Shown here one piece after another: positions 51,213 through 59,046 of a DNA stretch of 64,000 nucleotides; position 1 is the stretch's first letter, and every line of letters begins with the position of its first letter. Source of the DNA: CAVQDV01 sp963711375. Its GTDB lineage: Bacteria > Pseudomonadota > Gammaproteobacteria > Coxiellales > Coxiellaceae. The stretch spans positions 1,426,001 through 1,490,000 of the forward strand of contig CAVQDV010000005.1 of assembly GCA_963711375.1 (NCBI GenBank), read 5' to 3'. Made by a program: the position numbers and the translations under genes. The notes below the pieces were generated by a model, which was not told the origin of the DNA, searched no databases, and worked only from the letters and a program-made list of their open reading frames with translations.

Positions 51213-51473
51213 ATTGAGTAGATTAAATCAGATTTAGGTAGATTTCAAGTTAGCAGTAACAAACCCCTTCATTTTGTTAAATCGGTAACAAGTTAATTCT
51301 TTTTCTCCTTCTAAGATTTTAATATCATCCACAATATGTAGAACGGCATTGCGCTTGGCGCAATAGGAACAATTGCAAAGAGTTGGTTGTTTTAATTCAA
51401 AATTGCAGGAATATTTTACTTTTTGGCAATGGCAAGATCCAGTGTAATGCATGATAATTTTTTGCTTCTTATT

Positions 51474-51528
51474 GTCATCCTGAACATAGCATTTCCAAGT
51501 TAAAGGCACCCGCTGTGTTCTGGATGAC
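51474..51528. repeat. Inverted repeat upstream of the GFA gene
   Basis: GTCATCCTGAACA (51474-51486) and TGTTCTGGATGAC (51516-51528), 12 of 13 complementary, spaced by 29 bases. No other copy is in the window. It lies just upstream of the GFA start and could be a dispersed repeat or a hairpin between two minus-strand genes. Confidence 0.5.
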
Positions 51529-51546
51529 AAAAATATATAAGGTTTT

Positions 51547-52365
51547 CTAGAAAATCCCAGTATCTTTTAAAATATCCTTTGTGATTTCTTTTGCGGTTGT
51601 GCCGGATTGTGCTGAGTTCTCAGTTATTTGAAGATCTGTAAAATTCGTCACAAAAATGTAGGTCTGATTATTTTTTTGAACGAAACCGATAAACCATCCA
51701 GTTGTTAATCCATCATCCACTGCCTGAGTTCTAGGCCCACTTCCTGATTTTCCATAAAGCTTCCAGTCTTGTGGCAAGTCTTCTAAAAACATATTTTCTT
51801 TAGTATTATTTACCGCTTCTTTGGAAACAGGGAGTTTATCACTTAAAAAAGCCTTTAAAAAAGTCAGCTGCTCATCACCAGAGATTTTCAAACTGCTCAC
51901 GAGCCAGGCATTCGTGAGGCCATTATTTTTACCAGGGTCGCCAGAAAAATCTTGGTTGCCATAATTAAATGCTTTTAAGTAAGCTTTGATTTTAGGAAGC
52001 CCTAATTGTGGCGTAATTTCTTGAGAAACCCAAACAACGGAATTTTTGAGCCATGTATGAGGGGTTTGATCTTGATTCCAAGCCGGCAGCCATCTCTGCT
52101 TTCCATCCCATTTAAAAATCGTTTTTTGCGTAATAATGTTCGAATCAAAAGCCATTAATGAAAGGGCAACCTTAAAGGTAGAGTCTGGAGGAATTCTTTC
52201 GGCACAGCGAGAAGGATTATATTTTTCCACCATTTTATTTTTATCAAGATTATATAAAATAAAGCAGCCCGATTTATGAGCGAAATATTTCGAAAAATCT
52301 GGCGTGCTTGCCATAGACGTGGTTGCCAATAGAAGAAGGCCTGCAGAAATAAAATATTTTTTCAT
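51547..52365 (-). CDS. Class D (OXA-type) beta-lactamase
   Basis: About 272 residues with a signal peptide (KKYFISAGLLLLATTSMAS). All class D motifs are visible: the nucleophile S-T-F-K in PPDSTFKVAL (about 66), S-V-V in KNSVVWVSQ (about 115), Y-G-N in FNYGNQDFSG and K-S-G in LYGKSGSGPR, followed by GWFIGF. It is a periplasmic serine hydrolase of beta-lactams. ATG 52365 has GGGGATC before it; the in-frame ATG at 52380 with AAGGG upstream is an alternative start. No mobile element adjoins the lactamase directly; the IS607 in GFA is about 280 bp away. Confidence 0.95.
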   Translation of the reverse strand: MKKYFISAGLLLLATTSMASTPDFSKYFAHKSGCFILYNLDKNKMVEKYNPSRCAERIPPDSTFKVALSLMAFDSNIITQKTIFKWDGKQRWLPAWNQDQTPHTWLKNSVVWVSQEITPQLGLPKIKAYLKAFNYGNQDFSGDPGKNNGLTNAWLVSSLKISGDEQLTFLKAFLSDKLPVSKEAVNNTKENMFLEDLPQDWKLYGKSGSGPRTQAVDDGLTTGWFIGFVQKNNQTYIFVTNFTDLQITENSAQSGTTAKEITKDILKDTGIF

Positions 52366-52450
52366 TGTTTTGATCCCCATATCAATATTCCCTTCCCAAA
52401 TTCTAGAGATTTCTAAGAAATTCGCAAGTCAAAGGGTGAATCAAACCCTA

Positions 52451-52480
52451 TTGACACAAAACAAATAAGAATGCTAAGGT
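52451..52480 (+). promoter_or_regulatory. ilv operon promoter
   Basis: Perfect TTGACA at 52451-52456, an 18-base spacer and an extended -10 TGCTAAGGT (TAAGGT). The transcript would start about 40 bases before the leader peptide. Confidence 0.7.
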
Positions 52481-52525
52481 TGCTCAAAGCCCTAAAAAAG
52501 GCTTTGAAACGTAAAGAGAGAATGA

Positions 52526-52609
52526 ATGTCTAAGAACATAGTCAACCGCATAATTAACCTTGTACTCGTGGTGCTTATTATTACGATGAGGTGCGGCCCT
52601 ATGTCTTAA
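52526..52609 (+). CDS. ilv leader peptide
   Basis: 27-codon frame starting ATGTCTAAGAACATAG. It codes a peptide with 12 Ile/Val/Leu residues in the stretch NIVNRIINLVLVVLIIT, exactly what is expected for a branched-chain-amino-acid attenuation leader. AGAGAG precedes the ATG. Codon positions 52588-52596 (GAGGTGCGG) pair with the terminator arm, so ribosome stalling at the Ile/Val/Leu codons would favour the antiterminator. Confidence 0.88.
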   Translation: MSKNIVNRIINLVLVVLIITMRCGPMS

Positions 52610-52629
52610 AAAAGACGAATTAGGGAAAA

Positions 52630-52664
52630 CCCCGCACCTCCAACGAGCTGCGGGGTTTTTTTTT
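52630..52664 (+). terminator. ilv attenuator terminator
   Basis: CCCCGCA (52630-52636) and TGCGGGG (52649-52655) with a 12-base loop and nine T. The 52632-52640 CCGCACCTC arm can pair instead with GAGGTGCGG at 52588-52596, forming an antiterminator. Confidence 0.9.
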
Positions 52665-52694
52665 GCTTAAACTTTTTTGTGTAAAGAGAATGCT

Positions 52695-54380
52695 ATGAAA
52701 ATAACAGGGGCAGAAGCCATCGTAAAATCACTGATCCATGAAGAGGTGGATCTTTTATTCGGCTACCCTGGCGGGGCGATAATGCCCTTCTACGATGCCC
52801 TCTACGATTATCAATCGGAACTTCGTCATGTTTTAGTTCGTCATGAACAGGGCGCCGTACATGCGGCCGAAGGCTATGCCAGAATCACTGGAAAACCCGG
52901 AGTTTGTGTGGCCACATCCGGTCCTGGTGCAACGAATTTAATCACAGGAATTGCTGATGCCATGCTCGATTCGGTTCCTTTAGTATGCATCACTGGGCAA
53001 GTATCCAGCGCGTTTATCGGCACTGATGCTTTTCAAGAAGCTGATATTATTGGGATCAGTTTATCCGTCACAAAATGGAATTTTCAAATCACTCGCGCAG
53101 AAGAAATACCTTTAGTTCTTGCCAAAGCCTTTCATATTGCAAAAATGGGCCGTCCTGGACCTGTTTTAGTCGATATCACAAAAGATGCGCAAATAGGTTT
53201 GATGAATTATTTTTACGAAAAATATGTGCCTAAAAAACGCTTGGCACATGAGCAAGGCTTAAATTCCGATCAGGTAAAAAAAGCAGCGGCTTTAATCAAT
53301 CAAGCAAAGAAGCCCTATTTATTAGTCGGTCATGGCGTAACGATAGCGAATGCTGAACAAAAATTGCTGGAATTTGTGGAGAAAACGAATGTTCCTGTGG
53401 CTTGCACTTTATTGGGATTATCGGCATTTCCTACGGATCATCCCTTATATGTTGGTATGCTCGGTATGCATGGAAATTACGGAGCGAATTTGTTGACAAA
53501 TGAGGCTGATTTATTGATTGCCGTTGGCATGCGCTTTGATGATCGAGTCACCGGAAATTTAGGGACTTATGCGAAACAAGCCAAAGTCGTTCACATCGAA
53601 ATTGATCCTGCAGAAATCAATAAAAATATTCATGCGGATGTTGCATTATTAGCAGATGCAAAAGAGGCGCTGCAACAATTGCTCGAACAGGTAAAGCCAA
53701 ATCGACATGACGAATGGGTAAATAAATTTAAATCGCATTATAAAACGGAATATGAAACCGTCATCGCGAATGAAATTTTTTCGAGCGATGGAGGCTTAAA
53801 AATGGCTGAAATCGTGCACGAACTTTCGAATAAAACAAAGGGGCAGGCCATCATCGTTAGCGATGTGGGGCAGCATCAAATGATTGCAGCACGTTACTAT
53901 GATTTTAAGCGCACTAATTCTCATGTTTCCTCGGGCGGCTTAGGCACAATGGGATTTGCCTTGCCTGCCGCGATAGGTGCAAAACTTGGCGCCATGGATC
54001 GAGAGGTAATTGCGATTATTGGTGATGGCGGATTTCAAATGAATATACAAGAGTTGGGTGTGGTCGCTCAGGAAAATTTACCGATAAAAATGGTGATTTT
54101 GAATAATGGTTATTTAGGAATGGTGCGCCAATGGCAGGAATTATTTTTTGAAAAACGGTATTCCTTCACCGAATTAAAAAATCCCGATTTTATAAAAATT
54201 GCGGAAGGGTATGGGATTCCGGGAAAAGTGGTTCGTGTGCGTTCAGAATTGGCAGCAGCGCTGGATGAAATGTTACACGCAAAAACGCCGTATCTTCTCG
54301 AGATTATCGTCGAAAAACAGGAAAATGTTTTTCCGATGGTTCCTGCAGGATGTGGAGTAAGTGACGTGAGATTAACGTGA
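52695..54380 (+). CDS. ilvB: Acetolactate synthase, large subunit
   Basis: 561-residue thiamine-diphosphate enzyme; first committed step of valine, leucine and isoleucine synthesis. FGYPGGAIMPFYDAL, VRHEQGAVHAAEGYARITGKPGVC (catalytic Glu), GPGATNLITGIADAM, and the ThDP site GDGGFQMNIQELGVVAQENLPIKMVILNNGYLGMVRQWQ. ATG 52695 has AGAGA before it; an earlier frame from 52677 starts inside the terminator tail. The next gene overlaps at GTGA. Confidence 0.95.
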   Translation: MKITGAEAIVKSLIHEEVDLLFGYPGGAIMPFYDALYDYQSELRHVLVRHEQGAVHAAEGYARITGKPGVCVATSGPGATNLITGIADAMLDSVPLVCITGQVSSAFIGTDAFQEADIIGISLSVTKWNFQITRAEEIPLVLAKAFHIAKMGRPGPVLVDITKDAQIGLMNYFYEKYVPKKRLAHEQGLNSDQVKKAAALINQAKKPYLLVGHGVTIANAEQKLLEFVEKTNVPVACTLLGLSAFPTDHPLYVGMLGMHGNYGANLLTNEADLLIAVGMRFDDRVTGNLGTYAKQAKVVHIEIDPAEINKNIHADVALLADAKEALQQLLEQVKPNRHDEWVNKFKSHYKTEYETVIANEIFSSDGGLKMAEIVHELSNKTKGQAIIVSDVGQHQMIAARYYDFKRTNSHVSSGGLGTMGFALPAAIGAKLGAMDREVIAIIGDGGFQMNIQELGVVAQENLPIKMVILNNGYLGMVRQWQELFFEKRYSFTELKNPDFIKIAEGYGIPGKVVRVRSELAAALDEMLHAKTPYLLEIIVEKQENVFPMVPAGCGVSDVRLT

Positions 54381-54388
54381 GGTCGAAT

Positions 54389-54724
54389 ATGAAATATATC
54401 TACGCCATATCGGTGGTAACCGAAAATAGTCTGCGCGTTTTGCAACGCCTTGCTGGAATATTTTCGCGGCAACGATTGAATATCGAACAATTAACGGTTT
54501 TTGAGATGGGAAATAAAGGCACTTCTTATTTCAATATTGTTTTCCATGGAGATGCTAAAACCATGGATCGTGTGATGAAGCAATTAGAGCGCATCATCGA
54601 ATTGGTGGAGGTTAAAATTAATAGCCAAATTCCCTTGCTGGAATTGGTAAATGATCTTGGCCCTACTCAAGTAACGCATAATGTTAACAACAATCATAGG
54701 AGCAATTTTTTATGTCAACAATGA
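54389..54724 (+). CDS. ilvN: Acetolactate synthase, small regulatory subunit
   Basis: 111 residues: one ACT domain (YAISVVTENSLRVLQRLAGIFSRQRLNIEQLTVFE) and no second domain, so it is shorter than IlvH (about 160 aa) and nearer IlvN/IlvM. It binds valine to inhibit the large subunit. ATG 54389 has GAGG before it; GTG 54377 is an alternative that overlaps ilvB. The C terminus runs into the ilvC start by 13 bp. Confidence 0.92.
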   Translation: MKYIYAISVVTENSLRVLQRLAGIFSRQRLNIEQLTVFEMGNKGTSYFNIVFHGDAKTMDRVMKQLERIIELVEVKINSQIPLLELVNDLGPTQVTHNVNNNHRSNFLCQQ

Positions 54725-55764
54725 AATTTGGAAATACGGAAGAAAAGGTAATGACTCGAGACGAGTTTTCATTACAAAAAGCCCAAGCGGTTTTAAAAAA
54801 TGAAACCATCGCCGTTATTGGCTATGGGGTACAAGGGCCAGCTCAAGCACTTAATTTAAAGGACAATGGATTTAATGTCATCGTAGGGCAGCGCAAGGAT
54901 TCTACTACCTGGGAAAAAGCTATAAAAGAAGGCTGGGTTGTGGGCAAAAATTTATTTAGCATCGAAGAGGCTTGTGAAAAAGCAAATTTTATTTGTTATT
55001 TATTATCCGATGCGGCGCAAATGCAATTATGGTCAAGAGTAAAACCCTACTTAAGCAAGGGAAAAACTCTATGTTTTTCGCACGGTTTTTCAGTGGCTTT
55101 TAGCGATAAAACCGGTGTTGTTCCACCAAAAGATATCGATGTCGTTTTGGTTGCGCCAAAAGGATCTGGCAGAAGTGTTCGGCAATTGTTTTTGAAAAAT
55201 AAAGGCATTAATTCTAGTTATGCTATCTATCAAAATTACTCGGGAAATGCTGAAGAAAAAGCCTTAGCCTTTGGAATTGGCGTTGGGTCGGGTTATTTAT
55301 TTGAAACCACATTTGAGAATGAAGTGCTCAGTGATTTAACGGGTGAAAGGGGTGTATTAATGGGAGCCTTGGCGGGTATCATTGAAGCACAATACGAAGT
55401 ACTTCGTGAAAATGGTCACTCTCCGAGTGAAGCCTTTAATGAAACCGTTGAGGAATTAACGCAAAGTTTAATTCCATTAATTTCGGAACATGGAATGGAC
55501 TGGATGTATTCCAATTGTTCGACAACGGCTCAACGAGGAGCACTAGATTGGTTACCGAAATTTAAAAATGTTACCTTGCCAGTTTTTAAAGAATTGTATC
55601 GATCCGTAAAAAATGGTGAAGAAGCCGCAAGATCGATTAGTAAAAATGGTGATCCGGCTTATCGAGAGCATTTGAAACAAGAACTAGACGAAATGCGTTC
55701 CCGCGAAATTTGGCAGGCTGGAAAAGTAGTACGAGAACTACGTCCTGATCCGGAACTCGTTTAA
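54712..55764 (+). CDS. ilvC: Ketol-acid reductoisomerase
   Basis: 350 residues. NADPH-dependent isomerase/reductase for acetolactate and acetohydroxybutyrate. Rossmann motif VIGYGVQGPAQALNLKDNG, VLVAPKGSGRSVRQ and the metal site ETTFENEVLSDLTGERGVLMGALAG, TVEELTQSL. It overlaps ilvN by 13 bp; AGGAG is 9 bases before the ATG. Confidence 0.95.
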   Translation: MSTMKFGNTEEKVMTRDEFSLQKAQAVLKNETIAVIGYGVQGPAQALNLKDNGFNVIVGQRKDSTTWEKAIKEGWVVGKNLFSIEEACEKANFICYLLSDAAQMQLWSRVKPYLSKGKTLCFSHGFSVAFSDKTGVVPPKDIDVVLVAPKGSGRSVRQLFLKNKGINSSYAIYQNYSGNAEEKALAFGIGVGSGYLFETTFENEVLSDLTGERGVLMGALAGIIEAQYEVLRENGHSPSEAFNETVEELTQSLIPLISEHGMDWMYSNCSTTAQRGALDWLPKFKNVTLPVFKELYRSVKNGEEAARSISKNGDPAYREHLKQELDEMRSREIWQAGKVVRELRPDPELV

Positions 55765-55792
55765 GTGCTAAAAAAGATATGTGGTGTTTATT

Positions 55793-57067
55793 ATGTATAA
55801 ATTAGTCGATTTTGTAACGCGTGAGAAAGTGGCGCCCAGGGATCTGGTATTTACCGGAGATAAAAATCCTTGGGAAGTGATGATGGACATGGAATTAATT
55901 AAGAAAAAAATTAATAAAGATTATTTTATTTCGACACCTCCAAGTCTGGCCAAGTACTTAGCCCTGATGCCCGTTCAAAATCCGGCGGAATTTGTGTCAT
56001 TGAGAGAAAATGCCACACCTCTTATCGAAAGCAAGCGCCTTGGCGCGCGTTTCGGAATTAAATTGCTTTTTAAGGTTGAGGGTAAAAATCCAACCGGGTC
56101 TTTTAAAGATCGCGGAAGTGCTGTTGACATTACCGTGGCCAAGGAAATGGGTGCCAAAGCGATAATTTTAGCATCAACGGGTAATATGGCGGCGTCGTGT
56201 TCCTGTTATGCCGCTGCGGCACAAATACCTTGCTTTGTAATCGTTCCAGAAGATGTTCCCATGACGAAGCTGGCGCAAGTAATTGCCTTTGGTGGTCGAA
56301 TTGTGCAAGTGAAGGGAACGTATAATGATGCGGCAGAATTAGCGTATAAGAGCGCAAAAAATCATAATTTTTATCTGGCTGGGGATTATGCATTTCGTGT
56401 TGAAGGCCAAAAAGCCGCGGTTTTTGAACTTATGGATCAATTGGCTTTTCATGTGCCTGATAGAGTCATTCTTCCGGTTGGCTGCGGAACAAATATGGCG
56501 GCTTATTTAAAAGGCTTTGAAGAATATCGTTCGCTTGGATTTATTGAAAGGCTTCCAAAATTAGTCGGCATACAAGCCAGTGGGGCTAATGCCTTGGTTC
56601 ACAGTTTTCGGGAGAACTTAAATTCTATTATTCCGCTCAGTCAAATCAGTACGGTTGCTTCTGCAATTGCGGTATCCAATCCACTCGATGGATTAAAGGC
56701 TTTGCAAGCCATTCGAAAAACGAGTGGTGAAGCTTTTGACGTGAGCGATAAGGAAATTTTAGAAGCCCAATATTTATTGTCTACGGAAGAGGGGCTTTTT
56801 GTGGAAAGTGCTTCTGCTTCAACGCTAGCTTATTTGCTTAAAAAGGCAAAAACAGGTGAATTATTCGGTGAAACTGTGATCTGCATTTTAAGTGGTGAAG
56901 GATTAAAAGATGCTAATGTCTTTCTGAATTCGGCCATTAAACCGCCCATGATTTATCCTGAAATTAATGAATTTACGGAGCTATATGAAAGTAATTTTTT
57001 CAAAAGCAAAACGATGAATTTTCTTGAAAAACAAATGCCAAGAATCGTCAATGATTTTTATAATTAA
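55793..57067 (+). CDS. Threonine synthase-like PLP enzyme in the ilv operon
   Basis: About 424 residues, fold-type II PLP enzyme. The Schiff-base lysine is in NPTGSFKDRGSAVD (about 100-113), with ILASTGNMAASCSCYAAAA and LPVGCGTNMAAYLKGF for the phosphate loop region. The N-terminal part and length fit threonine synthase (ThrC, type 2) better than threonine dehydratase, which has a C-terminal ACT domain missing here. Its place between ilvC and ilvD suggests a role in isoleucine supply, either threonine formation or deamination. ATG 55793 is chosen but its ribosome site is weak. Confidence 0.8.
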   Translation: MYKLVDFVTREKVAPRDLVFTGDKNPWEVMMDMELIKKKINKDYFISTPPSLAKYLALMPVQNPAEFVSLRENATPLIESKRLGARFGIKLLFKVEGKNPTGSFKDRGSAVDITVAKEMGAKAIILASTGNMAASCSCYAAAAQIPCFVIVPEDVPMTKLAQVIAFGGRIVQVKGTYNDAAELAYKSAKNHNFYLAGDYAFRVEGQKAAVFELMDQLAFHVPDRVILPVGCGTNMAAYLKGFEEYRSLGFIERLPKLVGIQASGANALVHSFRENLNSIIPLSQISTVASAIAVSNPLDGLKALQAIRKTSGEAFDVSDKEILEAQYLLSTEEGLFVESASASTLAYLLKKAKTGELFGETVICILSGEGLKDANVFLNSAIKPPMIYPEINEFTELYESNFFKSKTMNFLEKQMPRIVNDFYN

Positions 57068-57079
57068 CAGGAGTCTTGT

Positions 57080-58762
57080 ATGATGAAACCGAAATTAAAC
57101 CAATACAGCCAGCGATTAACACAAGATATTTCGCAGGGCGCTTCGCAAGCTATGTTATATGCCACTGGCCTAACGGAAAATGATTTGCAAAAAGCACAAG
57201 TGGGAATTGCCAGTGTATGGCTCGAGGGAAATCCCTGCAATATGCATTTATTAAGTTTGGCAGAAAAAGTGAAAGAAGGCGTTAAAAATGCCGATCTTGT
57301 GGGGATGCGATTTAATACAATTGGCGTTAGCGATGGAATTTCGATGGGAACGGAGGGCATGCGTTATTCCCTTCAATCTCGCGATATTATTGCGGATTCC
57401 ATTGAAACGGTGATGTCGGCGCAATGGTATGACGGATTAATTGCTATTCCAGGCTGTGATAAAAATATGCCGGGCTGTTTAATGGCAATGGGAAGATTAA
57501 ATCGACCGAGTCTCATGATTTACGGTGGTACCATTAATCCTGGAATGTGCGATAAAAAACCAATTGATATTGTCACGGCGTTTCAAAGTTATGGTGAATT
57601 TATCAGTGGAAAAATAAGCGACGAAAAACGACAAGATATTATTCGACATGCCTGTCCAGGCGCGGGAGCTTGTGGTGGAATGTACACCGCGAATACGATG
57701 GCTTGTGCGATAGAAGCACTTGGGATGAGTTTGCCCTACAGTTCATCGATTCCTGCCGTAGATGATTTAAAATTGCAGGAATGTTTGGATGCTGGTTTTG
57801 CTCTGCGTTTCTTGCTTGAAAATGACATAAAACCCAGCGATATCATGACACGCGAGGCCTTTGAAAATGCCATGGTAATGGTAATTGCATTGGGGGGGTC
57901 AACCAATGCAGTACTTCATTTAATCGCGATGGCACGTACGGTTGATGTGACTTTAACATTAAATGATTTTCAAAAAGTCAGTAATCGAGTTCCCTTATTA
58001 GCAGATTTTAAACCCAGCGGACACTATGAAATGGCGGATTTGCAGCGTTGTGGTGGAACGCCGGGCGTTATGAAAATGCTATTAAACACGGGTTTTTTAA
58101 ATGGCGATTGCTTAACGGTGACCGGAAAAACTTTAGCTGAAAATCTGAAATCCTTACCTGAATTATCTTCGGGCCAGCAAATTATTCATTCACTGGAGAA
58201 TCCTATAAAAGCGACTGGACATTTGCAAATTCTGAAAGGCAATTTAGCACCTGACGGCGCCGTTGCAAAAATAACAGGAAAAGAAGGCCTCCATTTTACT
58301 GGTCCTGCTCGCGTTTTTGATTCGGAAGACGAAGTGAGTTTAGCACTAAGCGAAAATAAAATTAAAAAAGGGGATGTAATTGTAATTCGTTATGTAGGTC
58401 CTAAAGGTGGCCCAGGCATGCCAGAAATGTTAAAACCCACTTCGGCCATTATGGGTGCGGGGCTAGGAAAAGAAGTTGCGCTAATTACCGATGGTCGATT
58501 TTCTGGTGGTTCTCACGGATTTATTATTGGACATGTAACCCCAGAAGCCCAAGAAGGCGGCCCGATTGCCTTATTACAAAATGGTGACAAAATCACCATC
58601 GATGCAGAAGCCAATAGCATAACGGTTGATTTAAGTGAAAAAGAATTAGCAAGCCGTCGATCGAACTGGATAATGCCGCCTTACAAAGCCAAGCGTGGAA
58701 CCCTCTATAAATACATAAAAAATGTTTCCTCAGCCAATTTAGGCTGTGTGACGGACGAGTAA
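57080..58762 (+). CDS. ilvD: Dihydroxy-acid dehydratase
   Basis: 560 residues. Fe-S enzyme that dehydrates the dihydroxy acids to keto acids for valine and isoleucine. Motifs VWLEGNPCNMHLL, GCDKNMPGCLMAM, CPGAGACGGMYTANTMACAIEALG and GGSTNAVLHLIAM, plus GRFSGGSHGFIIGHVTPEAQEGGPI. AGGAG precedes the ATG. It is the last gene of the ilv operon; ilvE and the leu genes are not in the window. Confidence 0.96.
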   Translation: MMKPKLNQYSQRLTQDISQGASQAMLYATGLTENDLQKAQVGIASVWLEGNPCNMHLLSLAEKVKEGVKNADLVGMRFNTIGVSDGISMGTEGMRYSLQSRDIIADSIETVMSAQWYDGLIAIPGCDKNMPGCLMAMGRLNRPSLMIYGGTINPGMCDKKPIDIVTAFQSYGEFISGKISDEKRQDIIRHACPGAGACGGMYTANTMACAIEALGMSLPYSSSIPAVDDLKLQECLDAGFALRFLLENDIKPSDIMTREAFENAMVMVIALGGSTNAVLHLIAMARTVDVTLTLNDFQKVSNRVPLLADFKPSGHYEMADLQRCGGTPGVMKMLLNTGFLNGDCLTVTGKTLAENLKSLPELSSGQQIIHSLENPIKATGHLQILKGNLAPDGAVAKITGKEGLHFTGPARVFDSEDEVSLALSENKIKKGDVIVIRYVGPKGGPGMPEMLKPTSAIMGAGLGKEVALITDGRFSGGSHGFIIGHVTPEAQEGGPIALLQNGDKITIDAEANSITVDLSEKELASRRSNWIMPPYKAKRGTLYKYIKNVSSANLGCVTDE

Positions 58763-58785
58763 AAAATATTACAAACAAACTAGCT

Positions 58786-58817
58786 TTCGCAGGAATGGCC
58801 TAGATGATTCCCGCGAA
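58786..58817. repeat. TTCGCAGGAAT-type hairpin
   Basis: TTCGCAGGAATGG-CCTAGA-TGATTCCCGCGAA, a near palindrome also found at 61626-61657 and, within the composite element, at 61678. It follows ilvD and precedes the 59047 gene region. Confidence 0.65.
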
Positions 58818-58919
58818 GGCTATGGATTAATTGGTCAACAGCCACTACCTGGCTTCTCGGACTAGTGCGGTGATGTACTAACCGACTAAAAATCAATATA
58901 AAATAAGGTCTTATATAAT

Positions 58920-59046
58920 TTCTTAAAAAGTATTAAGCAGTTTAAGAAGTATTAAATCTCTTAATACTTTTTAAGAAAATAATTGACATCCCATCTCCAT
59001 TCCAGTAAATTAAGAATTCTTAAACTCTTTAATACTTTTTAATACT
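58920..59046 (+). promoter_or_regulatory. Palindrome array and promoter before the ATPase gene
   Basis: TTCTTAAAAAGTATTAAG (58920-58937) and CTTAATACTTTTTAAGAA (58960-58977) are perfect complements with a half-site TTTAAGAAGTATTAAA between. A promoter follows: TTGACA 58983, 17 bases, TAAATT 59006. Then TAAGAATTCTTA (59011-59022) and CTTTAATACTTTTTAATACT (59027-59046) follow. Several copies of an AAGTATTAA/TTAATACTT motif surround the promoter, as for an autoregulated gene. Confidence 0.75.

Larger units (their letters stand above)
49366..51267 (-). mobile_element. Intact IS607-family element (copy 2)
   Basis: About 1.9 kb with complete tnpA and tnpB on the minus strand. Bounded by GG at both junctions (CC on the plus strand at 49366-49367 and 51266-51267) with no longer target duplication, as expected for a serine-recombinase IS607 transposon. 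The right end reads CTAGACGAACGG, as in copy 1. It sits inside a GFA gene. Confidence 0.9.
49220..51452 (-). pseudogene. GFA-family (CENP-V/GFA zinc domain) gene split by IS607
   Basis: The N-terminal part (51452 down to 51268) has HYTGSCHCQKVKYSC and CNCSYCAKRNAV, the first zinc cysteines of the GFA domain. The C-terminal part (49365 down to the stop at 49220) has HYFCKHCGIFIYSTPPEPV and ends HHFEGKTL. Joining the two flanks through one GG gives the in-frame ...NKMKAHYFCKHCGIF..., a normal uninterrupted gene of about 110 residues. The insertion of the IS at 49366-51267 inactivated it. Confidence 0.88.

Noticed and set aside
58920..59046. Possible replication origin or iteron array
   Set aside because: Repeats sit around a single promoter of an ATPase gene and no dnaA/rep gene is present; autoregulation explains them better.
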